Origin: Chloroflexota bacterium
GTDB taxonomy: Bacteria > Chloroflexota > Ktedonobacteria > Ktedonobacterales > JADMIN01
Length of the DNA: 64,000 bases
Reading direction: 5' to 3'
NCBI GenBank assembly: GCA_021323855.1
Contig: JAJPKE010000010.1
Coordinates: 151,188 to 215,187, forward strand
Shown here: in pieces, positions 17,510 through 26,624 of the stretch
Numbering within the stretch: position 1 is the first letter of the stretch
Layout of the letters: each line of letters starts with the position of its first letter
Notes under the pieces: generated by a model
What the model was told of the DNA's origin: nothing
Database searches by the model: none
The model's input: only the letters and a program-made list of their open reading frames with translations
Program-made: the position numbers and the translations under genes

Positions 17510-18562
17510 CTATTCCACTGCGAATGGTAGATCACCAATAGCGGGAACGCCGTGTAGCGTTGTGGCGGCGCGTACCGCTTTGGCAACGGCGCGCGCCAGC
17601 GTTCGCGCCGCCAGCGCGCCGGACATCGCCAGCGAAAGCGTCACCGGCCAGCCGATGCCACCGGCGTCCTCATCTGCCTCGCTTGGGCGTGCCGTCGAGA
17701 GCGCGAAGATAGCGTCGCCATCCAGTGGCGTATGGGTCGGGCGAATAGCGACGGCCAGTCCATCATGCGCCATCTGCGCCAGTTTTGCCAGCTCGGCCTT
17801 GCTCCACGGCGCATTGGTCGCAATCACCGCCAGCGTTGTGTTTGTGCCCGGCTGTGCGGATGTTGGCGTTGCGTTGGATTGCCCCGATGGTCCCTGCGAC
17901 TCATTCGCCAGCCAGCCGTAGCCAGATGGCGAGCGGGCGCCAGCCAGGATGCGCCCGGTGGCTTCGTCGTAGACATCGCCGAGCGCATTCACCGCGACGA
18001 GCGCGCCGATGATATGCCCATCTGGCAGCGTGGCGCTGGCGCTGCCGATGCCGCCTTTCGTTGCCAGCGCCGGGCCGCCCATCTTGCCGACCGTCGCGCC
18101 AGTTCCCGCGCCCACCGATCCCTGTGCGACGGGACCTCTGATTGCTGTCTGAACTGCGCGTGCGCCTGCCCCGGCGTTCGGGCGAACATCTGCGCGTCCG
18201 AGTGGCAGATCGAAGAGGGCGGCGGCGGGAACGATGGGCACGCGCGCCACGCCGGTATCATAGCCAATGCCGCGTTCCTCAAGCACCTGCATCACGCCGG
18301 TAGCGGCATCCAGCCCAAAGGCGCTGCCGCCGGTCAGCAGCACAGCATGCACTTCTTGCATGAAGCAGAGTGGGTTCAGCAGATCGGTTTCGCGCGTGGC
18401 GGGTGCGCCGCCGCGCACGTCCACTGCGCCCAGCGCCGGCCATTCGCAGAGAACGACGGTGCAGCCGGTGCCCCCCTCCGCATTGGTATCGTGCCCCACC
18501 AGGATGCCAGGAACATCACAGATATCGTCATGCAACCCTTTGGATACGGTCTCTTCGCTCAT
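17510..18562 (-). CDS. P1-family (S58, DmpA-like) peptidase
   Basis: The protein has 350 residues. P1/S58 enzymes are N-terminal-nucleophile hydrolases that self-cleave and act as aminopeptidases or amidases on small substrates. Visible are the N-terminal ICDVPGILVGHDTNAEGGTG, the GGSAFGLDAATGVM stretch, GGIGSASATLPDG and the probable autocleavage site in GTNTTLAVIATNAPWSK, followed by DGDAIFALSTA. Length and motif order are normal. It lies alone, tail toward a repeat and the cupin gene. The substrate is not predictable. Confidence 0.9.
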   Translation of the reverse strand: MSEETVSKGLHDDICDVPGILVGHDTNAEGGTGCTVVLCEWPALGAVDVRGGAPATRETDLLNPLCFMQEVHAVLLTGGSAFGLDAATGVMQVLEERGIGYDTGVARVPIVPAAALFDLPLGRADVRPNAGAGARAVQTAIRGPVAQGSVGAGTGATVGKMGGPALATKGGIGSASATLPDGHIIGALVAVNALGDVYDEATGRILAGARSPSGYGWLANESQGPSGQSNATPTSAQPGTNTTLAVIATNAPWSKAELAKLAQMAHDGLAVAIRPTHTPLDGDAIFALSTARPSEADEDAGGIGWPVTLSLAMSGALAARTLARAVAKAVRAATTLHGVPAIGDLPFAVE

Positions 18563-18654
18563 TGATTTCCCCTCATCTCATGCGGCCAGGGCAACGGTCT
18601 CGCTCTCGCACTGCAGAGCATGCCACAGGAATGTAAGAGTCGCAAGATGTCTGG

Positions 18655-18697
18655 CTCCCCTCTCCTTGTGGGAGAGGGGCTGGGGGTGAGGTCTTCC
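18655..18697 (+). repeat. REP-type hairpin repeat, copy 1
   Basis: ctcccctctcc-ttgt-gggagaggggc followed by tgggggtgaggtct. It lies just beyond the start side of the P1 peptidase gene. This is the commonest dispersed repeat in the window. Confidence 0.85.
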
Positions 18698-18757
18698 AAG
18701 CAGATATGAGGGCAACCTCACGTTAAGAGGACGTTAAAAATTACTCTTGCACAGGGC

Positions 18758-18786
18758 TTGACATATCGGGGTGGATATGGTAGCCT
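18758..18786 (+). promoter_or_regulatory. Promoter of the structured RNA / 18-codon ORF region
   Basis: Perfect TTGACA (18758-18763), a 17-base spacer, then TAGCCT (18781-18786). The expected start is near 18793. Confidence 0.6.
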
Positions 18787-18867
18787 TGAAGTGTTCCCGC
18801 AAGGGACAAAACGAAGGCGAATCAAGCCACAGTCCACTGTGGAACTAAGGGAAAGGAGACTGGACCG

Positions 18868-18924
18868 ATGTTCCCAATGAAGAAGCCGATCCGCCTATTC
18901 GGAATGGTTTTTCAAATTGACTAA
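18868..18924 (+). CDS. Tiny 18-residue ORF with strong ribosome binding site
   Basis: ATG 18868 to TAA 18922-18924 encodes 18 residues beginning MFPMKKPIRLF and ending QID. AAAGGAG lies nine bases upstream, one of the best Shine-Dalgarno sites in the window. The peptide is basic and then hydrophobic. It is not a tmRNA tag (no ALAA-like end). It could be a leader peptide or a functional small protein, and no downstream gene on this strand would be attenuated by it. Confidence 0.4.
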   Translation: MFPMKKPIRLFGMVFQID

Positions 18925-19177
18925 GTGCGCCCGTAGAGGCGGGCATTCCAGGATGTGACGACGCCTGAGACAAAACTCAACCCCGTGCTAGAGCCATAGG
19001 CTTCCAAAATTGGGCACGGCATGCCGAAACCAGTTCGGGAGTTGCTTCTCAGGGGCAACGTACACGTCCGACGGAAGAGAGGAACACGGTTTGTTCCTCC
19101 GTCTTCTTTGCCCACATCGGCGAAGTATCCGTCACCAAAACCTCTACGTGCTGCTGGTTAGCATGTGCAAAGAATAA

Positions 19178-19210
19178 AAGGGACTGGTCGACGCGGGCCG
19201 GTCCCTTTGT
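19178..19210 (+). terminator. Rho-independent terminator of the 18.8-19.2 kb transcript
   Basis: AAGGGACTGG (19178-19187) pairs with CCGGTCCCTT (19198-19207) with one G-U pair and a 10-base loop. The T-run after it is short. Its mirror would also serve the converging lepA transcript. Confidence 0.6.
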
Positions 19211-19242
19211 CGTGCCTGCGAGTCCGGCTCCCAGCGCGCGTA

Positions 19243-19282
19243 CTCCCCTCTCCTTGCGGGAGAGGGGCCGGGGATGAGGTCT
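19243..19282 (+). repeat. REP-type hairpin repeat, copy 2
   Basis: ctcccctctcc-ttgc-gggagaggggcc plus ggggatgaggtct, ending two bases before the lepA stop codon on the other strand, where it could act as a 3' stem. Confidence 0.85.
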
Positions 19283-19283
19283 A

Positions 19284-21086
19284 TTACTCACCACCCAGGC
19301 TGAGAATCGCCATAAATGCCTCTTGCGGAATCTCCACGCTGCCCACACGCTTCATCCGCTTCTTGCCCTCTTTCTGCTTCTCCAAGAGCTTGCGTTTGCG
19401 TGTGATGTCGCCGCCGTAGCACTTCGCCAGCACATTCTTGCGCATCGCCTTCACCGTTTCGCGGGCGATGATATGACTGCCGATGGCCGCCTGAATCGGC
19501 ACCTCAAACAGTTGGCGCGGAATCAACTCTTTCAGCCGCTCGGTCAGCGCACGCCCCTGCGATTGCGCCTTGTCCTGATGAATCATCATCGAAAGCGCAT
19601 CCACCGATTGCCCGTTGACCAGGATATCTAACTTCACCAGCTTCGATGGTTCGTAATCGGCAAACGTGTAATCGAGCGAGGCGTAGCCCTGCGTCCGCGA
19701 TTTGAGTTGGTCATAGAAATCCACGATCATCTCGCCCAGCGGCATGCGATAGGTCAGGTGAACGCGGTCCTCCTCGATGTATTTCATATCGCGGAAGACC
19801 CCACGATGCGACGCAACGAGGTCCATGATCGTGCCGATATAGCGTGCCGGCGTGAAGATGGAGATGTCCATCATCGGCTCTTCGATCTGCTCGATCTCGG
19901 TGGGCGGCGGCAACTCCGCCGGATTGTGAATGAAGAGCGTCTCGCCATTCGTGCGCGTAATGCGATATTCCACGCTTGGCGCTGTCATCAGGATGTCCAG
20001 CCCGTATTCGCGTTCCAGCCGCTCCTGGATGATCTCCATATGCAGCAGGCCGAGGAAGCCGCAGCGGAAACCGAAGCCCAGCGCCACCGAGCTTTCCGGT
20101 TCATAGACCAGCGAGGCGTCGTTCAGCTTCAGCCGGTCCAGCGCGTCGCGCAGCAGCGGATAGTCGTCGCCCTCGATGGGGAAGATGCCTGCGTAGACCA
20201 TCGGCTTCGCCGGGCGATATCCCGCCAGTGGCTCGGTAGCGGGCGCGGCGGAGAGCGTCACCGTATCACCGACCTGGCAGTCTTTGACGGTTTTCCAGCC
20301 AGTCGCAATATAACCCACCTCGCCAGCAGTCAACTGGTTGACGGCGACGAGCGTGGGGCTGAAGTAGCCCACCTCCAGCACGTCGGTGGTGCTTTCGGTC
20401 TGCATCATACGTATGCGGTCGTTGCGCGAGATGGTGCCGTCCATCACACGCACATAGGCGATCACGCCCTTGTAGGCATCATACTTTGAGTCAAAGACCA
20501 GCGCACGCAAGGTATTGCTGGTGGAGCCGCGCGGTGGCGGCACCTGGCGTACCACTGCTTCCAGAATGTCCTGCGTGCCAATGCCCTCTTTCGCCGAGGC
20601 CAGCACCACTTCTTCGCCCGGCAGACCAATCACATCCTCGATCTCTTTGGCGACCTTTTCCGGCTCGGCGCTGGGCAGGTCAATTTTATTGATGACGGGA
20701 ATGATGGCAAGGTCTGCCTCAACTGCCAGATAGAGGTTGGCGAGCGTCTGTGCCTCGATGCCTTGTGTCGCGTCCACCACCAGCAGCGCGCCTTCGCAGG
20801 CGGCAAGACTGCGCGACACCTCATAGCTGAAGTCTACGTGTCCCGGCGTGTCAATCAGATTGAGTTCATAGTCCTTGCCATCCTTCGCGGTGTAGCGCAT
20901 ACGGACGGCCTGTGCCTTGATGGTGATGCCCTTTTCGCGTTCCAGGTCCATCTGATCGAGTACCTGCTCAGCCATCTCGCGTTTGGAGATGGTGCCGGTG
21001 TATTCGAGCAGGCGGTCCGCAAGGGTGGACTTGCCGTGATCTATATGGGCAATGATGCAGAAATTACGGATGTGGCTCTGGTCCAT
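19284..21086 (-). CDS. lepA: Elongation factor 4 (LepA) GTPase
   Basis: At exactly 600 residues this is standard length. EF4 is a ribosome-associated translational GTPase. The G domain has [14 protein letters not shown] (G1), GITIKAQAV (G2), DTPGHVDF (G3) and NKIDLP (G4). It is followed by domain II, the elongation-factor III/V parts ([16 protein letters not shown]) and the LepA-specific C-terminal domain ending [18 protein letters not shown]. It begins at ATG with an upstream inverted repeat (CACACT-N4-AGTGTG, around 21115). The next gene on the strand, mnmA, is 206 bases upstream and may be co-transcribed. Confidence 0.98.
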   Translation of the reverse strand: MDQSHIRNFCIIAHIDHGKSTLADRLLEYTGTISKREMAEQVLDQMDLEREKGITIKAQAVRMRYTAKDGKDYELNLIDTPGHVDFSYEVSRSLAACEGALLVVDATQGIEAQTLANLYLAVEADLAIIPVINKIDLPSAEPEKVAKEIEDVIGLPGEEVVLASAKEGIGTQDILEAVVRQVPPPRGSTSNTLRALVFDSKYDAYKGVIAYVRVMDGTISRNDRIRMMQTESTTDVLEVGYFSPTLVAVNQLTAGEVGYIATGWKTVKDCQVGDTVTLSAAPATEPLAGYRPAKPMVYAGIFPIEGDDYPLLRDALDRLKLNDASLVYEPESSVALGFGFRCGFLGLLHMEIIQERLEREYGLDILMTAPSVEYRITRTNGETLFIHNPAELPPPTEIEQIEEPMMDISIFTPARYIGTIMDLVASHRGVFRDMKYIEEDRVHLTYRMPLGEMIVDFYDQLKSRTQGYASLDYTFADYEPSKLVKLDILVNGQSVDALSMMIHQDKAQSQGRALTERLKELIPRQLFEVPIQAAIGSHIIARETVKAMRKNVLAKCYGGDITRKRKLLEKQKEGKKRMKRVGSVEIPQEAFMAILSLGGE

Positions 21087-21292
21087 AGGTGCGGGCTACC
21101 GCGCGATGGTCAACACACTACAGAGTGTGAGTGTTCGCACGGTGATCTCGCCTTCCTTTCACTCAAAAAGTATGATCAATGCCGCGCCAGAAGCGATGAA
21201 TGACGATGGCATGGCAGGATACAGGGTATGTGAATACGTACTGAACGATTCGCGCGTATTATACCGCTTTATTTGTGGATGGGTAGTGATGG

Positions 21293-22405
21293 CTACTCTT
21301 CGATCAGTCCGCCGCCTAACACCTCGTCGCCATCCGCGCCGCCATAGAACACCGCCGCCTGCCCTGGCGTGATGGCGCGCTGCGGCTGGCGTAGCGTGAT
21401 AGAGGCGCGGCCATCCGTCAGCGGTGTGACGAGCGCAGGCACCGGCGTCGCCTTGTAGCGCACCTTGACCTCCGCCTCGAATGGCTCGGTTGGCACAATG
21501 CCCGATGGATAGGTCGTCTGCCAGACGGTGAACTCGCTGCGTTCGAGGTGCGCCGCGCCGCCGACGATCAGCGCATTGCTGGCGGCGTCCATGCGTAGGA
21601 CGTGGAGCGGCTCACGCGCGGAGACACCCAACCCCTTGCGCTGGCCGATGGTGTAATAGGCCAGCCCCTGATGCTCGCCAAGTTGCCTGCCGGATTCATC
21701 GAGAATTGGCCCGGCCTGTGGCTGCGCGCGTCCGGTGCTTTCGGCATAGCGGCGCATGAAGCCGCGATAGTCGTTGGCGGCGACGAAGCAAATTTCCTGG
21801 CTCTCCGCCTTCGTGGCGACGGGCAGGCCGCGTTCGGCGGCCATCGCGCGCACCTGTGGCTTGGTGTAGTCGCCAAGCGGGAAGAGCGCGTGCCGCAACT
21901 GCTGCTGGTTCAGCACATGCAAGACGTAGGACTGATCCTTCTCTGCGCTGACGCCGCGCCGCAGCCGTCGCAGCCCCGTCGCCGGGTCGTCGTCCACGCG
22001 CACATAGTGGCCGGTGCAGAGATAGTCCGCGCCGAGCGCCAGCGCGCGCTCCAGCAGCAGCGTGAAGCGGATATGGCGGTTGCAGCGCAGGCAGGGGTTT
22101 GGCGTGCGCCCGGCCAGATATTCGTCGTAGAAATAGTCAACGATATGCTCTTGAAATGGCTGCTCGACGTTGACGACATAGAACGGGATATCCAGCTTCG
22201 CCGCGACCCGCCGTGCGTCGCCCATTGATTCTATCGAACAGCACTTATTCTCGCTGGCGCGCCCGCTCTCGATATCCTCTTCGCTGGCTGGTTCCGACCA
22301 CAGGCGCAGCATGATGCCCACCACATCGTAGCCCTGCTCCTTGAGCAACGCCGCCGCCACGGAGCTATCCACGCCCCCGCTCATGCCAACTACTACCCGC
22401 GTCAT
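21293..22405 (-). CDS. mnmA: tRNA-specific 2-thiouridylase MnmA
   Basis: The protein has 370 residues. It thiolates U34 of Lys, Glu and Gln tRNAs using ATP and a persulfide donor. The N-terminal PP-loop is GMSGGVDSSVAAALL. The two catalytic cysteines lie in RTPNPCLRCNRHIRF and SQEICFVAANDYRGF. The C-terminal beta-barrel includes GLAYYTIGQRKGLGV. It is full-length and typical. The 272 bases between its start and radC hold no gene and no repeat that I recognise; both genes read outward from there. Confidence 0.97.
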   Translation of the reverse strand: MTRVVVGMSGGVDSSVAAALLKEQGYDVVGIMLRLWSEPASEEDIESGRASENKCCSIESMGDARRVAAKLDIPFYVVNVEQPFQEHIVDYFYDEYLAGRTPNPCLRCNRHIRFTLLLERALALGADYLCTGHYVRVDDDPATGLRRLRRGVSAEKDQSYVLHVLNQQQLRHALFPLGDYTKPQVRAMAAERGLPVATKAESQEICFVAANDYRGFMRRYAESTGRAQPQAGPILDESGRQLGEHQGLAYYTIGQRKGLGVSAREPLHVLRMDAASNALIVGGAAHLERSEFTVWQTTYPSGIVPTEPFEAEVKVRYKATPVPALVTPLTDGRASITLRQPQRAITPGQAAVFYGGADGDEVLGGGLIEE

Positions 22406-22677
22406 GATGCTTCTTCTTGTCTCTTTTCCTGTTTTCGCGCATTGTGCGCATCATCTTCGTCATCCTGAATAGTCATGTCCAAACCAGCATTATATGCCGC
22501 GAGCAGGTCAATACTCAAGAGCGCAGAATTGCCTGCGAGAACGAGCAGCCCAAAATATCCTCAAATAGCCAGATAGGCTGATTGTGTTTTGCTCGCGCTC
22601 ATGTTAGCATAGAGACAATCTTGCCCTGATTCCCATGATTCCTGGCTTTTCGTATCTTCATGTGGAGAGACCATCTT

Positions 22678-23391
22678 ATGGTAACAGCCGAGCCGCCGCG
22701 CGTCGCTTATCATACCACCGTTCATGAGATGCCGACCGATGAGCGCCCGCGTGAGCGCCTGGAACGCTATGGCGCGTCCACGCTGCAAACGGCGGAACTG
22801 CTGGCGATCATCCTGCGCGTGGGAACGGCGAAGGAGAATGTGATCGAACTGTCGTCACGGCTGCTGCGGCAATATGGCGGCCTCGGCGGTCTGCTGGCGG
22901 TGGACTTCGCTGAACTCTGTAATGTGCATGGATTGGGTGCCGCGAAGACAGCGCAACTCAAAGCTGCGCTGGAGCTTGGCAGGCGTGTCAGTGTGCTGCC
23001 GCCGGAGGCGCGCCCACAAATATCGCGCCCCGACGATATTGCGCGGCTGGTACTCGGTGAGATGGGCTATCTGGCGCAGGAACAGTTGCGCGTCCTCTGT
23101 CTCGACACCAAGAACTATGTGGTTCATCAACAGATCGTGTATCAGGGGACGGTCAACAGCAGCGTCGTGCGCATCGCGGAGGTCTTCAAGCCAGCTATTA
23201 CGCGCACCTGCCCGGCGATTGTCGTCGTTCACAACCACCCCTCCGGCGATCCGACGCCCTCAACCGAAGACATACGCACCACCGACCAATTGCGCAAAGC
23301 CGGTGAACTCCTCGATATTGAGCTGCTGGATCATGTCATCGTCGGCCATACGCGCTATATCAGCCTGAAGGAGAAGGGCTTGGGGTTTTAA
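22678..23391 (+). CDS. radC: RadC-family JAB-domain protein
   Basis: The protein has ~237 residues from ATG 22678, chosen because GGAGAG lies eight bases upstream; ATG 22660 in frame is an alternative. The N-terminal helix-hairpin-helix (LRVGTAKENVIELSSRLL; LCNVHGLGAAKTAQLKAAL) precedes the JAB/MPN metal site with HNHPSGDPTPSTEDI. RadC proteins are named for DNA repair, but their activity is unproven. The stop overlaps the tail of the convergent regulator gene by 32 bases. Confidence 0.93.
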   Translation: MVTAEPPRVAYHTTVHEMPTDERPRERLERYGASTLQTAELLAIILRVGTAKENVIELSSRLLRQYGGLGGLLAVDFAELCNVHGLGAAKTAQLKAALELGRRVSVLPPEARPQISRPDDIARLVLGEMGYLAQEQLRVLCLDTKNYVVHQQIVYQGTVNSSVVRIAEVFKPAITRTCPAIVVVHNHPSGDPTPSTEDIRTTDQLRKAGELLDIELLDHVIVGHTRYISLKEKGLGF

Positions 23392-26332
23392 GCTTTTGTT
23401 CGATTTGTTGGCGATAAAGCCGCTCGCCCAGTTTTTCTAAGATGGTTTGCGCAGCCTGCAACGATGTACGCGCCTCCTCTGGCTGATTTTGCTGGGTATG
23501 GAGCAGTGCGCAGGTGTAGCGTGTCTTTGCTTCGCCATAGGGGTAGCGCATCTCCTGGCAGAGCGCGGTGCCCTGCGTCAGCGCCTCTGCTGCCGCACCG
23601 GTGTCTCCCTGGCGCAACGCCAGCAACGCCTGCACGCGCAGCGCATCCACCCAGGCCAGCCGGATATGCTCACCGCTGGCGCGTTCCAGGCATTGCTCTA
23701 TATATATGCGCGCCTGCTCGATGTCTCCGGCATCTAAACACGCCCAGGCGAGGTAGGGGAGCAGATAGGTGACGAGACCCTCTTGCTGGCCGGGGCGGTC
23801 CAGCAGCGGTTCCAGGCGTGCGCGCGCTGCCTCCGGGCGACCGCGTAGCAGATCATATTCGGCGAGCGCCGCCTGCGCCCAGCGCAACGCCTGAAGGTCG
23901 CCACTATGCTCCGCCAGGGTCACAGATTCTTCGAGCAGCGCTGTGGCGCGCTCCCAATCGCCTTCGGCAACGCAGAGTTGCCCCAATCCCAGCGAAGTAT
24001 ATGCGGACACCCAGGAGACGCCAAGCTGGTCGGTCATCTCCCTGGCCTGCTCGAAGCTGGCGCGCGCGTGTTGCCAGTCACCCTGTACATAGGCATTCAT
24101 GCCACGCCGTAGCAGCAACAGCGCGATCATCAGCGGGTCGCCGATGGGTTCCATCAGTTCATAGGCACGCTCGACGTATTGCACCGTTTTATCAAATTCG
24201 CCTTGCAGCAAATAGACGCCGCTGGCGTTATCCAGCGCATAGGAGAGCGTGCGCTGATCGTTGATGGTTTCGGCCACGCGAACGACCTCTTCGAGTATGC
24301 GGCTGGCCTCCTCCATACGCCCCAACATGCGCAACGCATTCCCCCGGCGCATCTCAATCTGGCAGAGCAAGAGTTCATCGCCGGCGCTCCGCGCATAGGA
24401 TGCCGCCTGTTGCGCCGCCTCCAACTGGCGGCTATATTCGCCCGTGATGTGCAACAGTTGCGCCTCGATATCTTTGAGCGCCGCCAGCGTTGGCTTTGGT
24501 ATGTCATCTGCTGTGGACGCCGCTAGCAGCGGTTGGAGACGTGCCAGCCCTTCGCGGGCACTGCCCTGGTTGGCATATGTCTGGCCGATCAGCATCTCGA
24601 CGCGCGCCAGCGCCGCCGTGTCATGGGCGGCGCGATAGGTTTCAGCCGCCTGATCGAGCGCCGCTAGCGCCATGTCATAGCGAGCCAGCGTCGTGAGCGT
24701 TGCGCCCCACTTCTCGCGCGCCGCTGCTGCTTCGATGGGACGGTTGAGGCTATTGAGCCGTTCGACCAGTTCGTGGTAATAGGTTTCTGCTGTGGCATGC
24801 GCCTGCATGGAACTGGCGCGATCACCGGCGCGTTCCAGGTAGACGGCGGCCCTGGCCGATTCGCCGCCGCGCGCGAAGTGAAAAGCCAGCGCCGCCGCTG
24901 CCGTCTCGCCCTGCTCGCTCTCCAGCGTTTCAGCGATGCGACGGTGCAGCGTGGCCCGGCGCGCCATACTGAGGTCGTGCGCAATGACATCGCGTATCAT
25001 TTCATGGGCGAACTGATAGGTATCTTCGTTGCCTTCGATGAGCAGCTTCGCCTGGCAGGCGATTTCCAGGCCGGTAATTACTTCATCTTCGCTACGTCCG
25101 TTCTGCGCCAGCACAGCAACGAGCAGCGCACGCGGGGTGACGCTGCCATTGACGGCGGCTGCTCCCAGCACCTCCCGCGCGACTTCTGGCAGCGGCGCGA
25201 ATCGTTGCCGCACGCTCTGCACGATGTCCCACGGTACGGGATGCTCAGCCTCTTGGGCCAGCGCCCCCGCGCGCAACGCCTGCGCCCAACTGACGAGATA
25301 GAAGGGAACGCCTCCCGCCTGGCGCACGACCTGCTGCGCCAGCGCATCGTCGTCTTCGGCTTCCTCCAGCAGATTCCGCAGCAAATCAGCCGATTCGTTG
25401 GCGTTGAGCGGCGGTACGATGCTGGCGGTCGCCAGGCCCGCATGCGCCAGATCAGCCAGCATCAGCGCCAGTGGACTCTGAGTAGGCGCTTCCGTGTCGC
25501 GGTAGGCGCCAATGACGCGGATGGCCGGCTGGCCAGCGGAGCGGATGAGCGTTGCCAACAGATCGCAGCCATCGGTGTCTGCCCAATGCAGGTCATCGAG
25601 GACCAGCAGCGTACCGGCGGGTCCGGCGATGTTGGCGAGGAATCGCGCGACCGCCGCGAACATCAGTCGTCGCTCCTGCTCCGGCGGTAACGTCCAGGCC
25701 GGTGGCTGGACGACACCCGTCTCCACCAGTTCAGGTAGCAGCCGGACCAGCCAGGAGCAGCCCTGCGTGTCGGTGCGCTGCTGCGCGGGGGCCTGATGCA
25801 AGATGTAGCGTTCGATGGTGGTGAGCAGCGGCGCATAGGGCGTCTGTCCGCCCTGTCGCTGGCATTCGCCGGTGAGGACGGTCCACCCTTCACGCGCCGC
25901 CTGTTGCATGGCTTCGCGGAGCAGTCGCGTTTTGCCGACGCCCGGCTCGCCAGCCAGGAAGAACGCTGGCGGCGCTTCACCACGCAACACCTGTTGGATC
26001 AGCGCCGTCTCGCGGGTGCGCCCAATCAGCGATGGCTGATGGCTCTGTGCGCTTGGCTGCCCGGTACTCTGCGACGACGGCGCGGCGCTCGCGGCCTTAT
26101 GCTGGCGCGCGGCACTTTCTAATAGCGCACGCTCATGTTCCTGCAAGTTGAGCGCATCTGCTAGCAGCAGCACGGTATCTTTGCGCGGCGTGCGATTCAC
26201 GCCGCGTTCCAGCGCGCTGACCGCCTCCGGACTCAGCCCGGCCTGCTCGGCCAGTTCCGCCTGGGTGAGACCGCTGGCAAGGCGGTAGCGTTTCAGGAGC
26301 GCGCCGAATGTCTGCGCATGACCCGTGGTCAC
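23360..26332 (-). CDS. Very large XRE-ATPase-TPR transcriptional regulator
   Basis: The protein has 990 residues. Residues ~8-65 form an XRE helix-turn-helix (LASGLTQAELAEQAGLSPEA). An AAA/STAND ATPase follows, with P-loop AGEPGVGKT (about 127-135) and Walker B TLLVLDDLHWAD (about 240). From about residue 480 to the end is a long TPR-like helical repeat array rich in Ala, Leu and Glu. The layout is that of MalT/LAL signal-integrating STAND regulators but with the DNA-binding domain at the N-terminus. The signal and target genes are unknown; the nearest divergent gene starts the 26.6-37.6 kb operon, which makes that operon a candidate target. Confidence 0.9.
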   Translation of the reverse strand: MTTGHAQTFGALLKRYRLASGLTQAELAEQAGLSPEAVSALERGVNRTPRKDTVLLLADALNLQEHERALLESAARQHKAASAAPSSQSTGQPSAQSHQPSLIGRTRETALIQQVLRGEAPPAFFLAGEPGVGKTRLLREAMQQAAREGWTVLTGECQRQGGQTPYAPLLTTIERYILHQAPAQQRTDTQGCSWLVRLLPELVETGVVQPPAWTLPPEQERRLMFAAVARFLANIAGPAGTLLVLDDLHWADTDGCDLLATLIRSAGQPAIRVIGAYRDTEAPTQSPLALMLADLAHAGLATASIVPPLNANESADLLRNLLEEAEDDDALAQQVVRQAGGVPFYLVSWAQALRAGALAQEAEHPVPWDIVQSVRQRFAPLPEVAREVLGAAAVNGSVTPRALLVAVLAQNGRSEDEVITGLEIACQAKLLIEGNEDTYQFAHEMIRDVIAHDLSMARRATLHRRIAETLESEQGETAAAALAFHFARGGESARAAVYLERAGDRASSMQAHATAETYYHELVERLNSLNRPIEAAAAREKWGATLTTLARYDMALAALDQAAETYRAAHDTAALARVEMLIGQTYANQGSAREGLARLQPLLAASTADDIPKPTLAALKDIEAQLLHITGEYSRQLEAAQQAASYARSAGDELLLCQIEMRRGNALRMLGRMEEASRILEEVVRVAETINDQRTLSYALDNASGVYLLQGEFDKTVQYVERAYELMEPIGDPLMIALLLLRRGMNAYVQGDWQHARASFEQAREMTDQLGVSWVSAYTSLGLGQLCVAEGDWERATALLEESVTLAEHSGDLQALRWAQAALAEYDLLRGRPEAARARLEPLLDRPGQQEGLVTYLLPYLAWACLDAGDIEQARIYIEQCLERASGEHIRLAWVDALRVQALLALRQGDTGAAAEALTQGTALCQEMRYPYGEAKTRYTCALLHTQQNQPEEARTSLQAAQTILEKLGERLYRQQIEQKLKTPSPSPSG

Positions 26333-26484
26333 GTCTCCGCCGTCCTTTTCTCCTGGTTTCCCATGCTAGTGCTGTTCTCGCTGAACATAGCGCCCCCAGG
26401 AACGGCCTGCACGCATGATAGCACGTCTATCACATCAGTCACAACGCGATAGAATCAGCGTTTTTGCCCAATTTCCTCGATATA

Positions 26485-26510
26485 CAGCGATACCACCAGA
26501 TACATCGCTG
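26485..26510. promoter_or_regulatory. Inverted repeat upstream of the lipid-like operon
   Basis: CAGCGAT-N12-ATCGCTG lies between the XRE-STAND regulator and the hydrolase gene. Symmetry and position suit an operator, but no binding data can be read from sequence. Confidence 0.4.
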
Positions 26511-26624
26511 GCGCGTGGATGGTGAAATGCGAGTCACTCTACGAACAGTTATACGAGTTATTTGTGGTCTTTCTCTCTGGCTTCGGGCACACTGGCTCGT
26601 AGCGAAGAGGAGGGCTGCAATCTG

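Larger units (their letters stand above)
18793..19210 (+). ncRNA. Candidate structured RNA of ~420 nt, unidentified family
   Basis: The region has its own promoter and ends in a terminator. It contains successive hairpins: TTCCC-GCAA-GGGA with a GNRA loop (around 18795-18810), CCACAG-TCCA-CTGTGG (18827-18842), GCCCG-TAGA-GCGGGC (around 18930), a long GAGGAAC/GTTCCTC stem extended by GACGG/CCGTC (19070-19103), and the terminal stem. I looked for tmRNA, RNase P, SRP and 6S signatures and saw none. It carries a short ORF at 18868-18924. It is either a regulatory RNA or the mRNA of a tiny peptide with a long structured 3' part. The antisense strand would be the lepA 3' region. Confidence 0.5.

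Noticed and set aside
17042..18562. Arginine-use operon formed by the RocB-like peptidase, cupin and P1 peptidase
   Set aside because: The three genes are on different strands with separate regions, and no other arginine gene is present.
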